DNA of 64,000 nucleotides from Amoebophrya sp. A120 (taxonomy: Eukaryota; Sar; Dinophyceae; Syndiniales; Amoebophryaceae): positions 4,326,108 to 4,390,107 of the forward strand of contig CAJINV010000002.1 in NCBI GenBank assembly GCA_905178155.1. The letters run 5' to 3'. The notes below the pieces were generated by a model. It was not told the origin of the DNA, made no database searches, and worked only from the letters and a program-made list of their open reading frames with translations. Of this stretch, positions 48,601 to 56,915 are shown piece after piece; position 1 is the stretch's first letter, and every line of letters starts with the position of its first letter. Both the position numbers and the translations under genes were made by a program.

Positions 48601-51600
48601 ACCCCCGAACTTGGGAGCATTTGTATTGCAAACCTTTCCAAACGAAACATTCGCCCTCTTGCATCTATCAGCATGACAAATTTCCCATTCTGAATAGCGC
48701 AAATTTGTGATGCAAAGGAGCCCAACAGCAGGCGGATCCCTGATGCAAAAGATACCTTGCGCCCCTAGATTCTGCGTCAGAAATGCTTGCGCTCCTTTCA
48801 TGCAAGACAAAAGCCTCTCATTTGGAAACTTTGCATGAGAAACTTTTGCAAATTCGGGGCTGGGGGCACTTTTCATTGTAATAGATGGTGAGGGGAATGA
48901 AACTGTCGCCACTTTAGCGGAGAAGGAAAGACTGAAAAATTTGACCAACCTATCCTGAGCAAAAACCTACCCACACCAGAGTTGTATATGCAAATCAGCA
49001 TGCTGAAAATGTTTCTCATGCGGAGACCCATGAGAAGCATTTTCTAGTGGTGTTGTGAGCTTTGTGATGCCAGAATCCGCATGATATGCTAGATCTGTGA
49101 TGCTGCTGAACTACCTAAACCGGATTACACTACGAGGACACACTTGTCATGCGAAGCAACCAAAGCTGGTTGATTTGTCTAGCAGATTTGCCATCTTGAC
49201 TCTGGTGTGGGTACGTTTTTACTGAGGATACAACCGGATCCGCATCACCAACCTCCCGGCGAATTTCGACAATAAAAACAAGCACAAATGTATCCAAGAA
49301 AAAAACTGTGTAAGTGTAACTTTGTAGGAAGAGCAGCATCACAAATTCGTTTTGCAATACAGGGAAAAGAACCTGTCATGCGCAGCTAGTACGCGAAAAC
49401 ACGTACGAAAGTAGCCTATGACGCAGATCCAGCATGACAAGCGCAACAGTTTTGCATTTCCTGCATCACAGACTTGTTACACTCACATAGTTTTTGTCTT
49501 GCATAAAATGTCTCTTAGAGTGGTTCCAACGGTTTGGGGAAATGGAATCCGTCGTGGATAAAACCGTGAAAGAGCACAAATTTCAAGATTTACTCGAGAT
49601 CACCTTCAAAACGGTTCAGGCCGCAACCGACGCGACCGAGTGCATGAACGGCTTCGAGTATTTTGGGGAAATGTTGAAGGTGATGCAAGCGCACAAGGTC
49701 CCCTTAGTCCCCCCGCCAGGGGTGGTCATTGGGGAAGACGGGGGCGAGACAAACACGAACCGCGGGAGTTGCCAGTTTGGAACTTCTACTACTACTTCCA
49801 CGACGGGAGCAGGGGGGAGTAGTGGTACTGGTGCGAGTGTTGAAGTCGTTGGACCTCCACAAGTAGCATCTACTTTGTCAGCTGCACATCTACACACAAC
49901 CGGCGGACCGATGAGCAATCCTCTGCTCGCAGGCGGCATTGGCGGGAATCCAATACTAAATGCAAGTTCGAAGCACACCGCACCGCCGCCGGCTGGTGGA
50001 GCACCAGGATCGACATCACAAGGTGGGACCGCGGGCGGTGCGCCTCGTGTATACAACAACCCGGTAACCGGTTCGGTTGCACAACCGTACGTCAACAATC
50101 CGCACAACCTTATCAAAAAATGCAAATATGTCTGGGTCTGAAACGATGCAAGGTCTGCCACGCACATTTTGCATGACTGCTGACGTCTGTGATGCATGCA
50201 CTAGCAGCACAGATTTTGTGGGGGCTTTCTGATGCGGATACAGCATGAGAAAAACTGGACGACCTGTTTTGGTTTTGCTGTTCATGCAATACAGATTTTT
50301 GCAGTATCCAGATACAGCAACAGCAACACAAGTTACATCCTTCCAGACCCAGCAGACACATATTTGCAATGCATAAACCTCCCAACAGTCCAATATGTCA
50401 ACGGGCGTCCGGTCTACAATAACAACGGTCGGCCCGTTCACGCAAGCTCCGGCGCGGTCACGGGGTTACACCAATTTCGTCCGCCGGTTCCCCTGTATAA
50501 CTCGGCCGCTGGGAGGGCGAATGCGCATGGAGGTAGCAGCAATAGCACTTCGACTTCTCATCTCGGACAACAACAGCAAGAACTTGGAGGGACTTCTAAA
50601 ACAACCGGCAATCATCATGCGCCGCAGACCTACGGGCAACTGAACCCCAATGCTAGTAATGCTCCGCCACGCGGTGGGGTTGGGGTTCCTGGTCGGAATC
50701 CGGGTGTTGGTTTCGGGATGTTGAACAATTCTGATCAACAACAACATCAGCACCACGCGGCCAACAACAACTTCAGACTGCCGGGCCAGGGACCGTGGAC
50801 GGGCGAGGGTATGCACAGTAGTTTCCGATGAATCTGTCGAGCGATAATCAAATATCCGTGGTTGTGTCTTGGTGTACAACATCTGTGCTTGTTTTCTACT
50901 TGCACTGATTTTTACACTATGCCGAGTTTCGAACGAATATCTTTGTTTAGTGCATGAAGTTGAAGTAGATGTGCGACTGGTGTGCTACTCCGGTGGTGCT
51001 CCCACTTCGAAATTGGTTCACTTTTCCTACAAGTGGCCTTTGTTCCTAGTTGCATTTGCTGTCATCTTCTAGTTCTTGACAAGGATTCTTGTTCTTTCTA
51101 GGCAACAGGTACTTCTGTGCAACATGGAGGTTGTTTTTTTTCTATCTCATGGTCGTGTGCAGCTAAACCTGGAGCACTTCTACACTCGACGGATTTGTTG
51201 GAGACTTGCATGAAAGCGGGGGGAATCTACTGTGGCTGGCATCTATGAAATGCAAAAGTATCGTACTCGTATAAATACATTACAAATTATTTCCTCAGCA
51301 TGAGAAATAAAATTTTGTAATGCGGATTTACCTTAAAAAAAAGATTTGTAATGCATGACTGCAATAATACGAGTGCGATACTTTTGCACAGGATAGCATC
51401 AGCATGGTGCTGGCGGAGGTTCTTCTCGCTTCAACCCGAAAGGTGTTTTCGGATATTACGGAGGTGCTGGTGGTCCGCTCAGGAGCTGTAGTAAGGGCGG
51501 CGCGTCAGCGTCGGATCCGGATGCTTGTCATCAACATCATCATCCGTATGATCGCAGCCCCTATCACAATAACTTCGGGCGACTAGGAATGAATGCGAAT

Positions 51601-52093
51601 GATCTACTTCCTGCCGGAAAAGGACCATTAGGAGGACAACAACAAACCGAGATCAACATGACGTCTAAGCGCAAGAACAACTTCCATTTGAACTGTAGCG
51701 GTTTATGCATTGCAAAAGTATCGTACTCGTATAAATGCATATACAAATTATTTCCGCAGCATGAGAAATGAAATTTGTAATGCGGAATTACCTTGAGAAC
51801 AGGATTTGTAATGCATGACTGCAGTACGAGTACGATACTTTTGCACAGGATACGGCTTCCGACCCGCGGATGATTGGGACCTCTTGCGGCATATCCTGTG
51901 CAAAAGTATCGCACTCGTAGTAATTATTGCAATTATGCATGATAAATCTTTTTCTCAAGGTAAATCAGCATGAGAAATTTCATTTGTAATGCTGAGCAAA
52001 TTTGTCATGCAATTTATTATATATACTAGTACGATACTTTTGCACTCCATACGGCAGCGGAAAGGTGGAGTCTTGCGCTACGAAGATCGTTGA
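45679..52093 (+). CDS. g8: RNA-binding protein with two RRM domains
   Basis: Exons 45679–45764, 46024–46051, 46209–46973, 47153–47240, 47534–47939, 48197–48251, 48526–48578, 48889–48950, 49236–49290, 49511–50110, 50381–50808, 51163–51243, 51401–51703, 51858–51891, 52057–52093; 3081 nt, 1026 aa. Thirteen introners and one GT–AG intron (50809–51162). RRM1 spans about residues 306–388: RNP2-like LTAVVSNV, helix RNYFTEKCGKV, RNP1-like GRGMFSIACIQFED, ending GYRVTIKSS. RRM2 starts at residue 515: IRITNLP, LLEWFQRFGEMESV, LLEITFKTVQAATDA. Both RRMs are split by introners inside the fold. The linkers and C-terminus are Gly/Gln/Pro/His-rich, typical of mRNA-processing proteins. It would bind RNA in the nucleus or in RNA granules; the exact orthologue is not recognised. 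The start ATG is the first in frame; an upstream exon cannot be excluded. Confidence 0.82.
45765..46018 (+). mobile_element. Introner, family J, single copy (g8)
   Basis: Long TIR TATAACCCGCTCAGGTGTT…AATCTCAAA, inverted at the right end with one difference; TSD CATCT exact; 254 bp. Confidence 0.92.
46052..46203 (+). mobile_element. Introner, family B (g8)
   Basis: TATCCTGTGCAAAAGTATCG … CGATACTTTTGCACAGGATA; TSD TGAAA exact; 152 bp. Confidence 0.94.
46974..47147 (+). mobile_element. Introner, family B, diverged (g8)
   Basis: Left TATGAATTCATTGCAAAAAT, right GATACTTTTGCAATTCATA. TSD GCCGA/GCTGT (two mismatches); 174 bp. Boundary supported by frame into RRM1. Confidence 0.8.
47241..47528 (+). 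mobile_element. Introner, family H (g8)
   Basis: TATCCTGGGTAAAAACATCC … GGGGACGTTTTTACATATGATA in split inverted ends; TSD GGACG exact; 288 bp. Splits RRM1. Confidence 0.92.
47940..48191 (+). mobile_element. Introner, family A (g8)
   Basis: TATGAAGTGCAAATACGTCT … CATTTGATA; TSD GAGTA exact; 252 bp. Confidence 0.92.
48252..48520 (+). mobile_element. Introner, family A (g8)
   Basis: TATTCAGTGCAAATATGTCT … TTGCATTTGATA; TSD CGGTT/CGGCT; 269 bp. Confidence 0.9.
48579..48883 (+). mobile_element. Introner, family I (g8)
   Basis: TATCGTAAGGAAAAATGCCC … GGGGGCACTTTTCATTGTAATA; TSD GATGG exact; 305 bp. Confidence 0.9.
48951..49230 (+). mobile_element. Introner, family H-like (g8)
   Basis: TATCCTGAGCAAAAACCTAC … GTGTGGGTACGTTTTTACTGAGGATA split inverted ends; TSD CAACC exact; 280 bp. 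The CCTACCCACAC arm differs enough from the CGTCCCCAC arm to be a subfamily. Confidence 0.9.
49291..49505 (+). mobile_element. Introner, family C (g8)
   Basis: TATCCAAGAAAAAAACTGTG … CATAGTTTTTGTCTTGCATA; TSD AAATG exact; 215 bp. Splits RRM2. Confidence 0.92.
50111..50375 (+). mobile_element. Introner, family A (g8)
   Basis: TATCAAAAAATGCAAATATG … CATATTTGCAATGCATA; TSD AACCT exact; 265 bp; the right arm has a CAG insertion (CCCAGCAGACAC). Confidence 0.92.
51244..51395 (+). mobile_element. Introner, family B (g8)
   Basis: TATGAAATGCAAAAGTATCG … CGATACTTTTGCACAGGATA; TSD GCATC exact; 152 bp. Confidence 0.93.
51704..51852 (+). mobile_element. Introner, family B (g8)
   Basis: TATGCATTGCAAAAGTATCG … CGATACTTTTGCACAGGATA; TSD CGGTT/CGGCT; 149 bp. 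Confidence 0.92.
51892..52051 (+). mobile_element. Introner, family B (g8)
   Basis: TATCCTGTGCAAAAGTATCG … CGATACTTTTGCACTCCATA; TSD CGGCA exact; 160 bp. Only 34 nt of exon separate it from the previous introner. Confidence 0.93.
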
Positions 52094-53143
52094 TCATAAT
52101 TCTCTCCACTAGGTGCAGCTAGAGGTAGTCGTAGCAGCTGCCGAGATGTTGACCACAGTAGAATTTGAATTTACGAAGATGAAAATCCGTAGTCGTGGTC
52201 CTGGAGCAGGAAAATTATCAGGAACGGAAGATAGAAGAAGAAGAAGAACAAAAAATACCGGCCGCCGTAGATAAGTTTCACGTACAACGATCAAGGCATC
52301 TCTTCTGGACGTACACGTACCTAGTAGAGGTTTACTGATACTGTTTCACCAGTACCCTGAAGCTGAATCTGGAAAAATTCTTGTTGCGCCACAGGATAGT
52401 TCGTCTTCGCTTGGCCTAGGAATAAAGGCAGGAACACTTCTACAATTACAACGTACAGAAAATGATGAAAGGTTGAGAAAATTTTTTTAGTGATGATACT
52501 GAAGTGCAATTTTCTGGCTTCTCCCCTGGCGCTGGAAAATGTTCGATATCGATATTTTCATTTCAAAGTTGTGCAAACGCACCAAAAACCCTCCTATCAC
52601 ATCAACCCATGCATCGTCACCAGAAAAAAGGTCGCACCAAACTCCGAACAAAAACAAGCTACAGCTCGCCATTATTTTTTTTCGTGGGCGTTTTCCTGTT
52701 GAGGCTGTGGTCCTCAGCCACCGACCCACAGACACAGTGTTGCATCTCGTTCTGAATCTGATATCAACCTGGCGTTTTCCATCTGATCGAATACGAATTT
52801 GATCCTAATGTAATTAGGGCGCGACTGATAAATGTGTCTTCTTTTTGCGATCGTTCTTCGTTTTCCATCTTCGCTTTGTTCGTCGAATATCGTCATGCAG
52901 CTCTGTTCTTCTGTTCTTCGTATTGAAAAGTCAGTGTTGGTGTCCACCTTGTCTCTCTCAGCGATCGACTTTTAGTACTAGAGCGACAATCTTGATACAA
53001 TCTTCATCTTGATTGACTTGAGGACAAGGACAAGCGGCGCTTTGTTCTTTTGTTCGTAGAAGCTCAAGTTTGAGTTTTACTTTCACATTACATCCACATT
53101 TTCTCTCGGCACGGGCACACAGACCGATCCGCTACTCAGCAAG
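52094..53143. other. Intergenic g8–g9, no gene seen
   Basis: AT-leaning, about 1 kb. Overlapping short frames at 52490–52802 (+) have no domain. Nothing else recognised. Confidence 0.6.
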
Positions 53144-56100
53144 ATGGGAGCCGCAACTGCGCTTCTCGACAAGGTCGCTGACGTTTTCTTCAAATTTTTT
53201 TTCCAAACCATTCCGGCGTTTTTCCGCAAGATTTCCTCTTACGAAGGAACGACCCGGCCCTTCACCGTGGAGTTTCTCTTATGAAAGTGCACAACTCCCC
53301 CTCCCCTCGTTTGTCATGCAAAATTCCCAATCCAACATATATTGCCTCTTGGCACTGTTTACATGACAAGTTCTTGTAGCCCAAATAGCACTACACTCGA
53401 GTGCAAATTTGTCATGCAAAACCGGCATAATTCTTTTTCTTGCTGATGCTTGTTGTACTATTGCCGTTCATCTTCATGCTATACAAATGCGATGGAGGGG
53501 GAGTTCTTGCGCACTCTCATATCTCTCTGAAACCAACCACAAGCTGAACGATATCAAGTTCAAAAACGATTTACCAATCAAGGCCCCGGAGTACGACAAG
53601 TCCGAGCTGGGGATCTGGAAAAACAAGCGCGGCCAGAAAATCTTCACGAGAACGATCCACCCGAAGGGGGTACTAAGAGGTTCTAGTACAACAAACACTT
53701 CTACTGCAAGAAGTGACGGCACCACCCTGACTTCTGCATCAGCACCGAAAGTTGTAGACCCCGAGCCGAACTGCTCTCAACATTTGATCTTTTTTCACCA
53801 CGTATGGAATGCAAAAGTATTGTGCTGTCGTATAAATGCATCACAAATTTCCTCAGCATGAGAAATAAAATTTGTAATGCTGATTCAGCTTAAGAACAAG
53901 ACTTGTAATGCATGATTGCAATACGAGTATCAGATGCAGCTTTTGCACAGGGTACCACGGCATCCTCGGACATTGCTCGCAGGCCTTGAAAAACCAGCAG
54001 GGAAATTGCTTGGGGTTATTGTCCCTTGCGCACTATCCTCTGCAAAAGTATCGTACTCGTAGTAATCGCAGTCATGCATTACAAATCTCGATCCCAAGGC
54101 AAAACAGCATGACAAACTCCATTTCTCATGCTGAGTGAATTTGTCATGCGATTTCTACTAGTACGATACTTTTGCAATGCATACGTACGACTTTGCGGAG
54201 AGCGGGTATTCCTGCTTTCTCTACGATGCGGTGGCACATTATGGTGGTGTCAGCATTGAAATCGACAAAGTTCTTGAAATAGCTTGCAATGCATAAAATC
54301 GATACCAGTCGGAAGCCCAATTTTCAAACGGCGCATGACAAATTTCGGCGCCGTTGAAATCAAGTCTGTCATGCTGTTTAGGGACAGAGCGCGTCTTTTG
54401 TCATGCTACTAGAGCAGCTCTATTGCAGACCCCAAACAGGCTCACAATCGGTCTCGCTTGCAATCCCTGCAAGACAGTCACTTCGTGCCTTGCATTTTAT
54501 GCATCACAGATTATTTCAACGTTGTCGATTTCAATCCTGACACACCCACACACATGGGTATTCTGCCGGCTATTTCGCGGACAACACGGACGATCGGGAA
54601 AAACACTACCTGCCGAAGTTCGAAGTATCGCAAGAAAAAAGTGTTACAGTACACTACACATTGTGTTGCAGGAGCCGCAAGACAGACGACCTTTGTCATG
54701 CAGGAAATGCTTGCGAGCCTCGCTTGTTCCTACGTAATATTTTCCTTTATGATCTTTGCATTACAAGCTTTGGCTTTCTCTGCCACGCAGAGAAAATTTG
54801 TGATGCAGCAACTCCAAGAACAAATGTGTAACTGTAACACTTTTTTCTCTACTGCATACGAACACTGTATCGACGACTACGAGGAGTATGTGAAATACTG
54901 TATGAAAAAATACGCAAAGAAAACAACGACGAAAACGAAATTTTTCCTGTACGGAGAGTCCTGGGGCGGCGCGTGCGCACTTCAGCTGGGGATAAGGTAT
55001 GGAAGTGCAAATAAATTTGGTACATACGTAGTTGTTTTAGGTTTATATATTGCTGGGATGGTACAGCTGAGCTTCGCTGTCATCCCGGTCATTTACTCCT
55101 TCTACAGACAGTAATTCTTTCTTTTTGTGATGCACCAGAAATCCAATCTGAAAGTGAAATAGAAATAAATCAAATACCTCTATCAGACTTCAAGAAAAGT
55201 CCCACCCGCTGCATGCCCAGTTCGGCGGCGCCATTCTGAATGCGCCGATGATTCACTTCTCCATGCCGATCCTCCCCATCAAACTGTTTCTCCGCCACGT
55301 CGCCGCGCCCCTGTTCCCGTATGCAGTGCAAAAGTATCTTCGTACTCGTACAAATGCATCACAAATTTCCTCAGCATGAGAAATGGAATTTGTCATGCTG
55401 ATTTGCCTTGGCAACAAGATTTGTAATGCAAGACTTGCATTTATACGAAACGCGTACGATACTTTTGCACAGGATATCCCGACGTGGCGACCAATCTTTA
55501 TGCCCCACAACACCTCTATCAAATGTAAAATGTCTGGGTCTGGAAGATTGCCAGGCTTGTCATGCACATTTTGCATGACTCCTGATGTCTGAGTCTGTGA
55601 TGCATGCCCTAGCATCACAGATTTTGTGAGGGCTTCCCAATGCCTATACCGCATGACAAATGCTCTTTCCGTGTAGCAAAGCTTGGACTTTCTTTGCTGC
55701 TCATGCAATACAGACTTTTTTTGGAATCCACAATCAGCATGACAAGTTGAATTCTTCCAGACCCAGACATTTTTACATATCCACGTAGTTCTCTTCTCTT
55801 TTCTTTCTTCAAAATGTTAAAGTCGTTCTCTTCCCTGTGCAGACAAAACACCAGACATTTTTACATTTGATAACCTCGGTCGACAAGCTGTCCAAAGACC
55901 CCGCGATCCAGCTGCAGGTGACGGAAAAAAACGCCTATGGTGGGGAAAACAATCCGCTGCGGTTAGGGACCGCGTTGCAAATGGTGAGGCAAGTGGAAGT
56001 ATCCTGTGCAGAAGTATCGCACTCGTAGTAATCTTCGCAATTATGCATTACAAATCTATCTTGTTAAGGTAAATCCGCATTACAAATTTAATTTGTAGTG

Positions 56101-56915
56101 CTGAGCCAATTTGTATTGCGATTTATACTAGTACGATACTTTTGCAATGCATAGGAAGACGTGCAGAGAAGTTTGAAGAAGGTGAAATTTCCCTTCTTGC
56201 TCGTCTCTGCAGAATATGCAGTGCCAATATGTAGTCCTCTGGGAACAAGGTTGCAACTTGTGATGCTGTCTCTGTATACTAAAAAGATCTGTATTGCATG
56301 ACCAGCAAGAAGGGGAGTCCAGTTTATACCGCGCGTTGGAGAGAGCATTTCTCATGCGGGATAGGCAACATCAGGAAGCCTTCTAAAAATTTGTCATTCT
56401 AGGCCATGCAACTCAGACATCGAGGGTCATGCAGAATATGCATGACAAACCTGGCAATTATCTTCCAGACCCAGACATGTTTGCATTTGATACAGATAAC
56501 GACGCGGTTTGCCTTCCCTCCGGTGCGCAGGCGCTGATGGATTCATCGAAACATATGAGAGTGCACAACCCCCTCTCCTTCTCATTTGTCATGCAAATTC
56601 CCAAATCCACCAGTCCGTCGCTGCCTTGTGGCACTGTTGGCATGACAGACTCCGGAAGCCCAAACAGTAATACATGAGATGCGTAAATTTATTGTCATGC
56701 ACAGGGTCCAATTGTGCTGGTGTTTCTATTGCCGTTCATGCTATACAAATCCGGGGGAGGGGGAGTTGTGCACTCTCAGAAGACAGGTTTCGGAGAAAAA
56801 CAAAAAACTTGTGTGGATAAAGTCCGATGAGCACATGATAACTGTGAACTCAAAATCCTACTGGAAATTACTGCCGCAGTGCTGCTTTTTTCTAGATACG
56901 CAGACCGGTAGTTGA
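53144..56915 (+). CDS. g9: alpha/beta serine hydrolase, monoacylglycerol-lipase-like
   Basis: Exons 53144–53279, 53527–53802, 53960–54033, 54189–54239, 54556–54625, 54864–54996, 55187–55319, 55482–55516, 55878–55999, 56159–56214, 56498–56553, 56786–56915; 1272 nt, 423 aa. Ten introners and one GT–AG intron (54997–55186). Oxyanion-type motif FFHHG (residues 134–138), then the core strands FLYDAVAHG and FFLYG, nucleophile elbow GESWGG with Ser235, acid AENDAV with Asp364, and histidine DEHM with His397, all in the order expected of the alpha/beta hydrolase (lysophospholipase/MAGL, Hydrolase_4) family. The family releases fatty acid from monoglycerides or lysophospholipids. There is no clear signal peptide; the N-terminus has an aromatic-rich helix (FFKFFFQTIPAFF) that could associate with membrane. 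Substrate is inference. Confidence 0.85.
53280..53521 (+). mobile_element. Introner, family G (g9)
   Basis: TATGAAAGTGCACAACTCCC … GGGAGTTCTTGCGCACTCTCATA in split inverted ends; TSD TCTCT exact; 242 bp. Confidence 0.9.
53803..53954 (+). mobile_element. Introner, family B (g9)
   Basis: TATGGAATGCAAAAGTATTG … CAGCTTTTGCACAGGGTA; TSD CCACG exact; 152 bp; right end GTA. Confidence 0.9.
54034..54183 (+). mobile_element. Introner, family B (g9)
   Basis: TATCCTCTGCAAAAGTATCG … CGATACTTTTGCAATGCATA; TSD CGCAC/CGTAC; 150 bp. Confidence 0.92.
54240..54550 (+). mobile_element. Introner, family E (g9)
   Basis: TATGGTGGTGTCAGCATTGA … CAATCCTGACACACCCACA; TSD CACAT exact; 311 bp; right end ACA. Confidence 0.9.
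54626..54858 (+). mobile_element. Introner, family F variant (g9)
   Basis: TATCGCAAGAAAAAAGTGTT…ACAGT and ACTGTAACACTTTTTTCTC…GCATA; TSD CGAAG/CGAAC; 233 bp. Confidence 0.88.
55320..55476 (+). mobile_element. Introner, family B (g9)
   Basis: TATGCAGTGCAAAAGTATCT … CGATACTTTTGCACAGGATA; TSD TCCCG exact; 157 bp. Confidence 0.93.
55517..55872 (+). mobile_element. Introner, family A with duplicated right end (g9)
   Basis: TATCAAATGTAAAATGTCTG … ATTTTTACATTTGATA; TSD ACCTC exact; 356 bp. The right arm CCAGACATTTTTACAT occurs twice (about 55762 and 55852), with about 75 bp of unrelated T-rich sequence between; only the outer copy ends GATA next to the TSD. Confidence 0.88.
56000..56153 (+). mobile_element. 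Introner, family B (g9)
   Basis: TATCCTGTGCAGAAGTATCG … CGATACTTTTGCAATGCATA; TSD GGAAG exact; 154 bp. Confidence 0.93.
56215..56492 (+). mobile_element. Introner, family A with degenerate left TIR (g9)
   Basis: Left end TATGCAGTGCCAATATGTAG…CTCTGGGAAC is poorly paired with the intact right end CCAGACCCAGACATGTTTGC…GATA. TSD CAGAA/CAGAT; 278 bp. Frame passes into the catalytic Asp motif. Confidence 0.85.
56554..56780 (+). mobile_element. Introner, family G (g9)
   Basis: TATGAGAGTGCACAACCCCC … GGGAGTTGTGCACTCTCAGA; TSD AAACA/AGACA; 227 bp; right end AGA. Confidence 0.87.

Noticed and set aside
50381-50831. Ending g8 at the stop near 50829
   Set aside because: A GT–AG intron (50809–51162) bypasses that stop, and three more introners with good TSDs continue the same Gly/Gln/His-rich frame to 52093.
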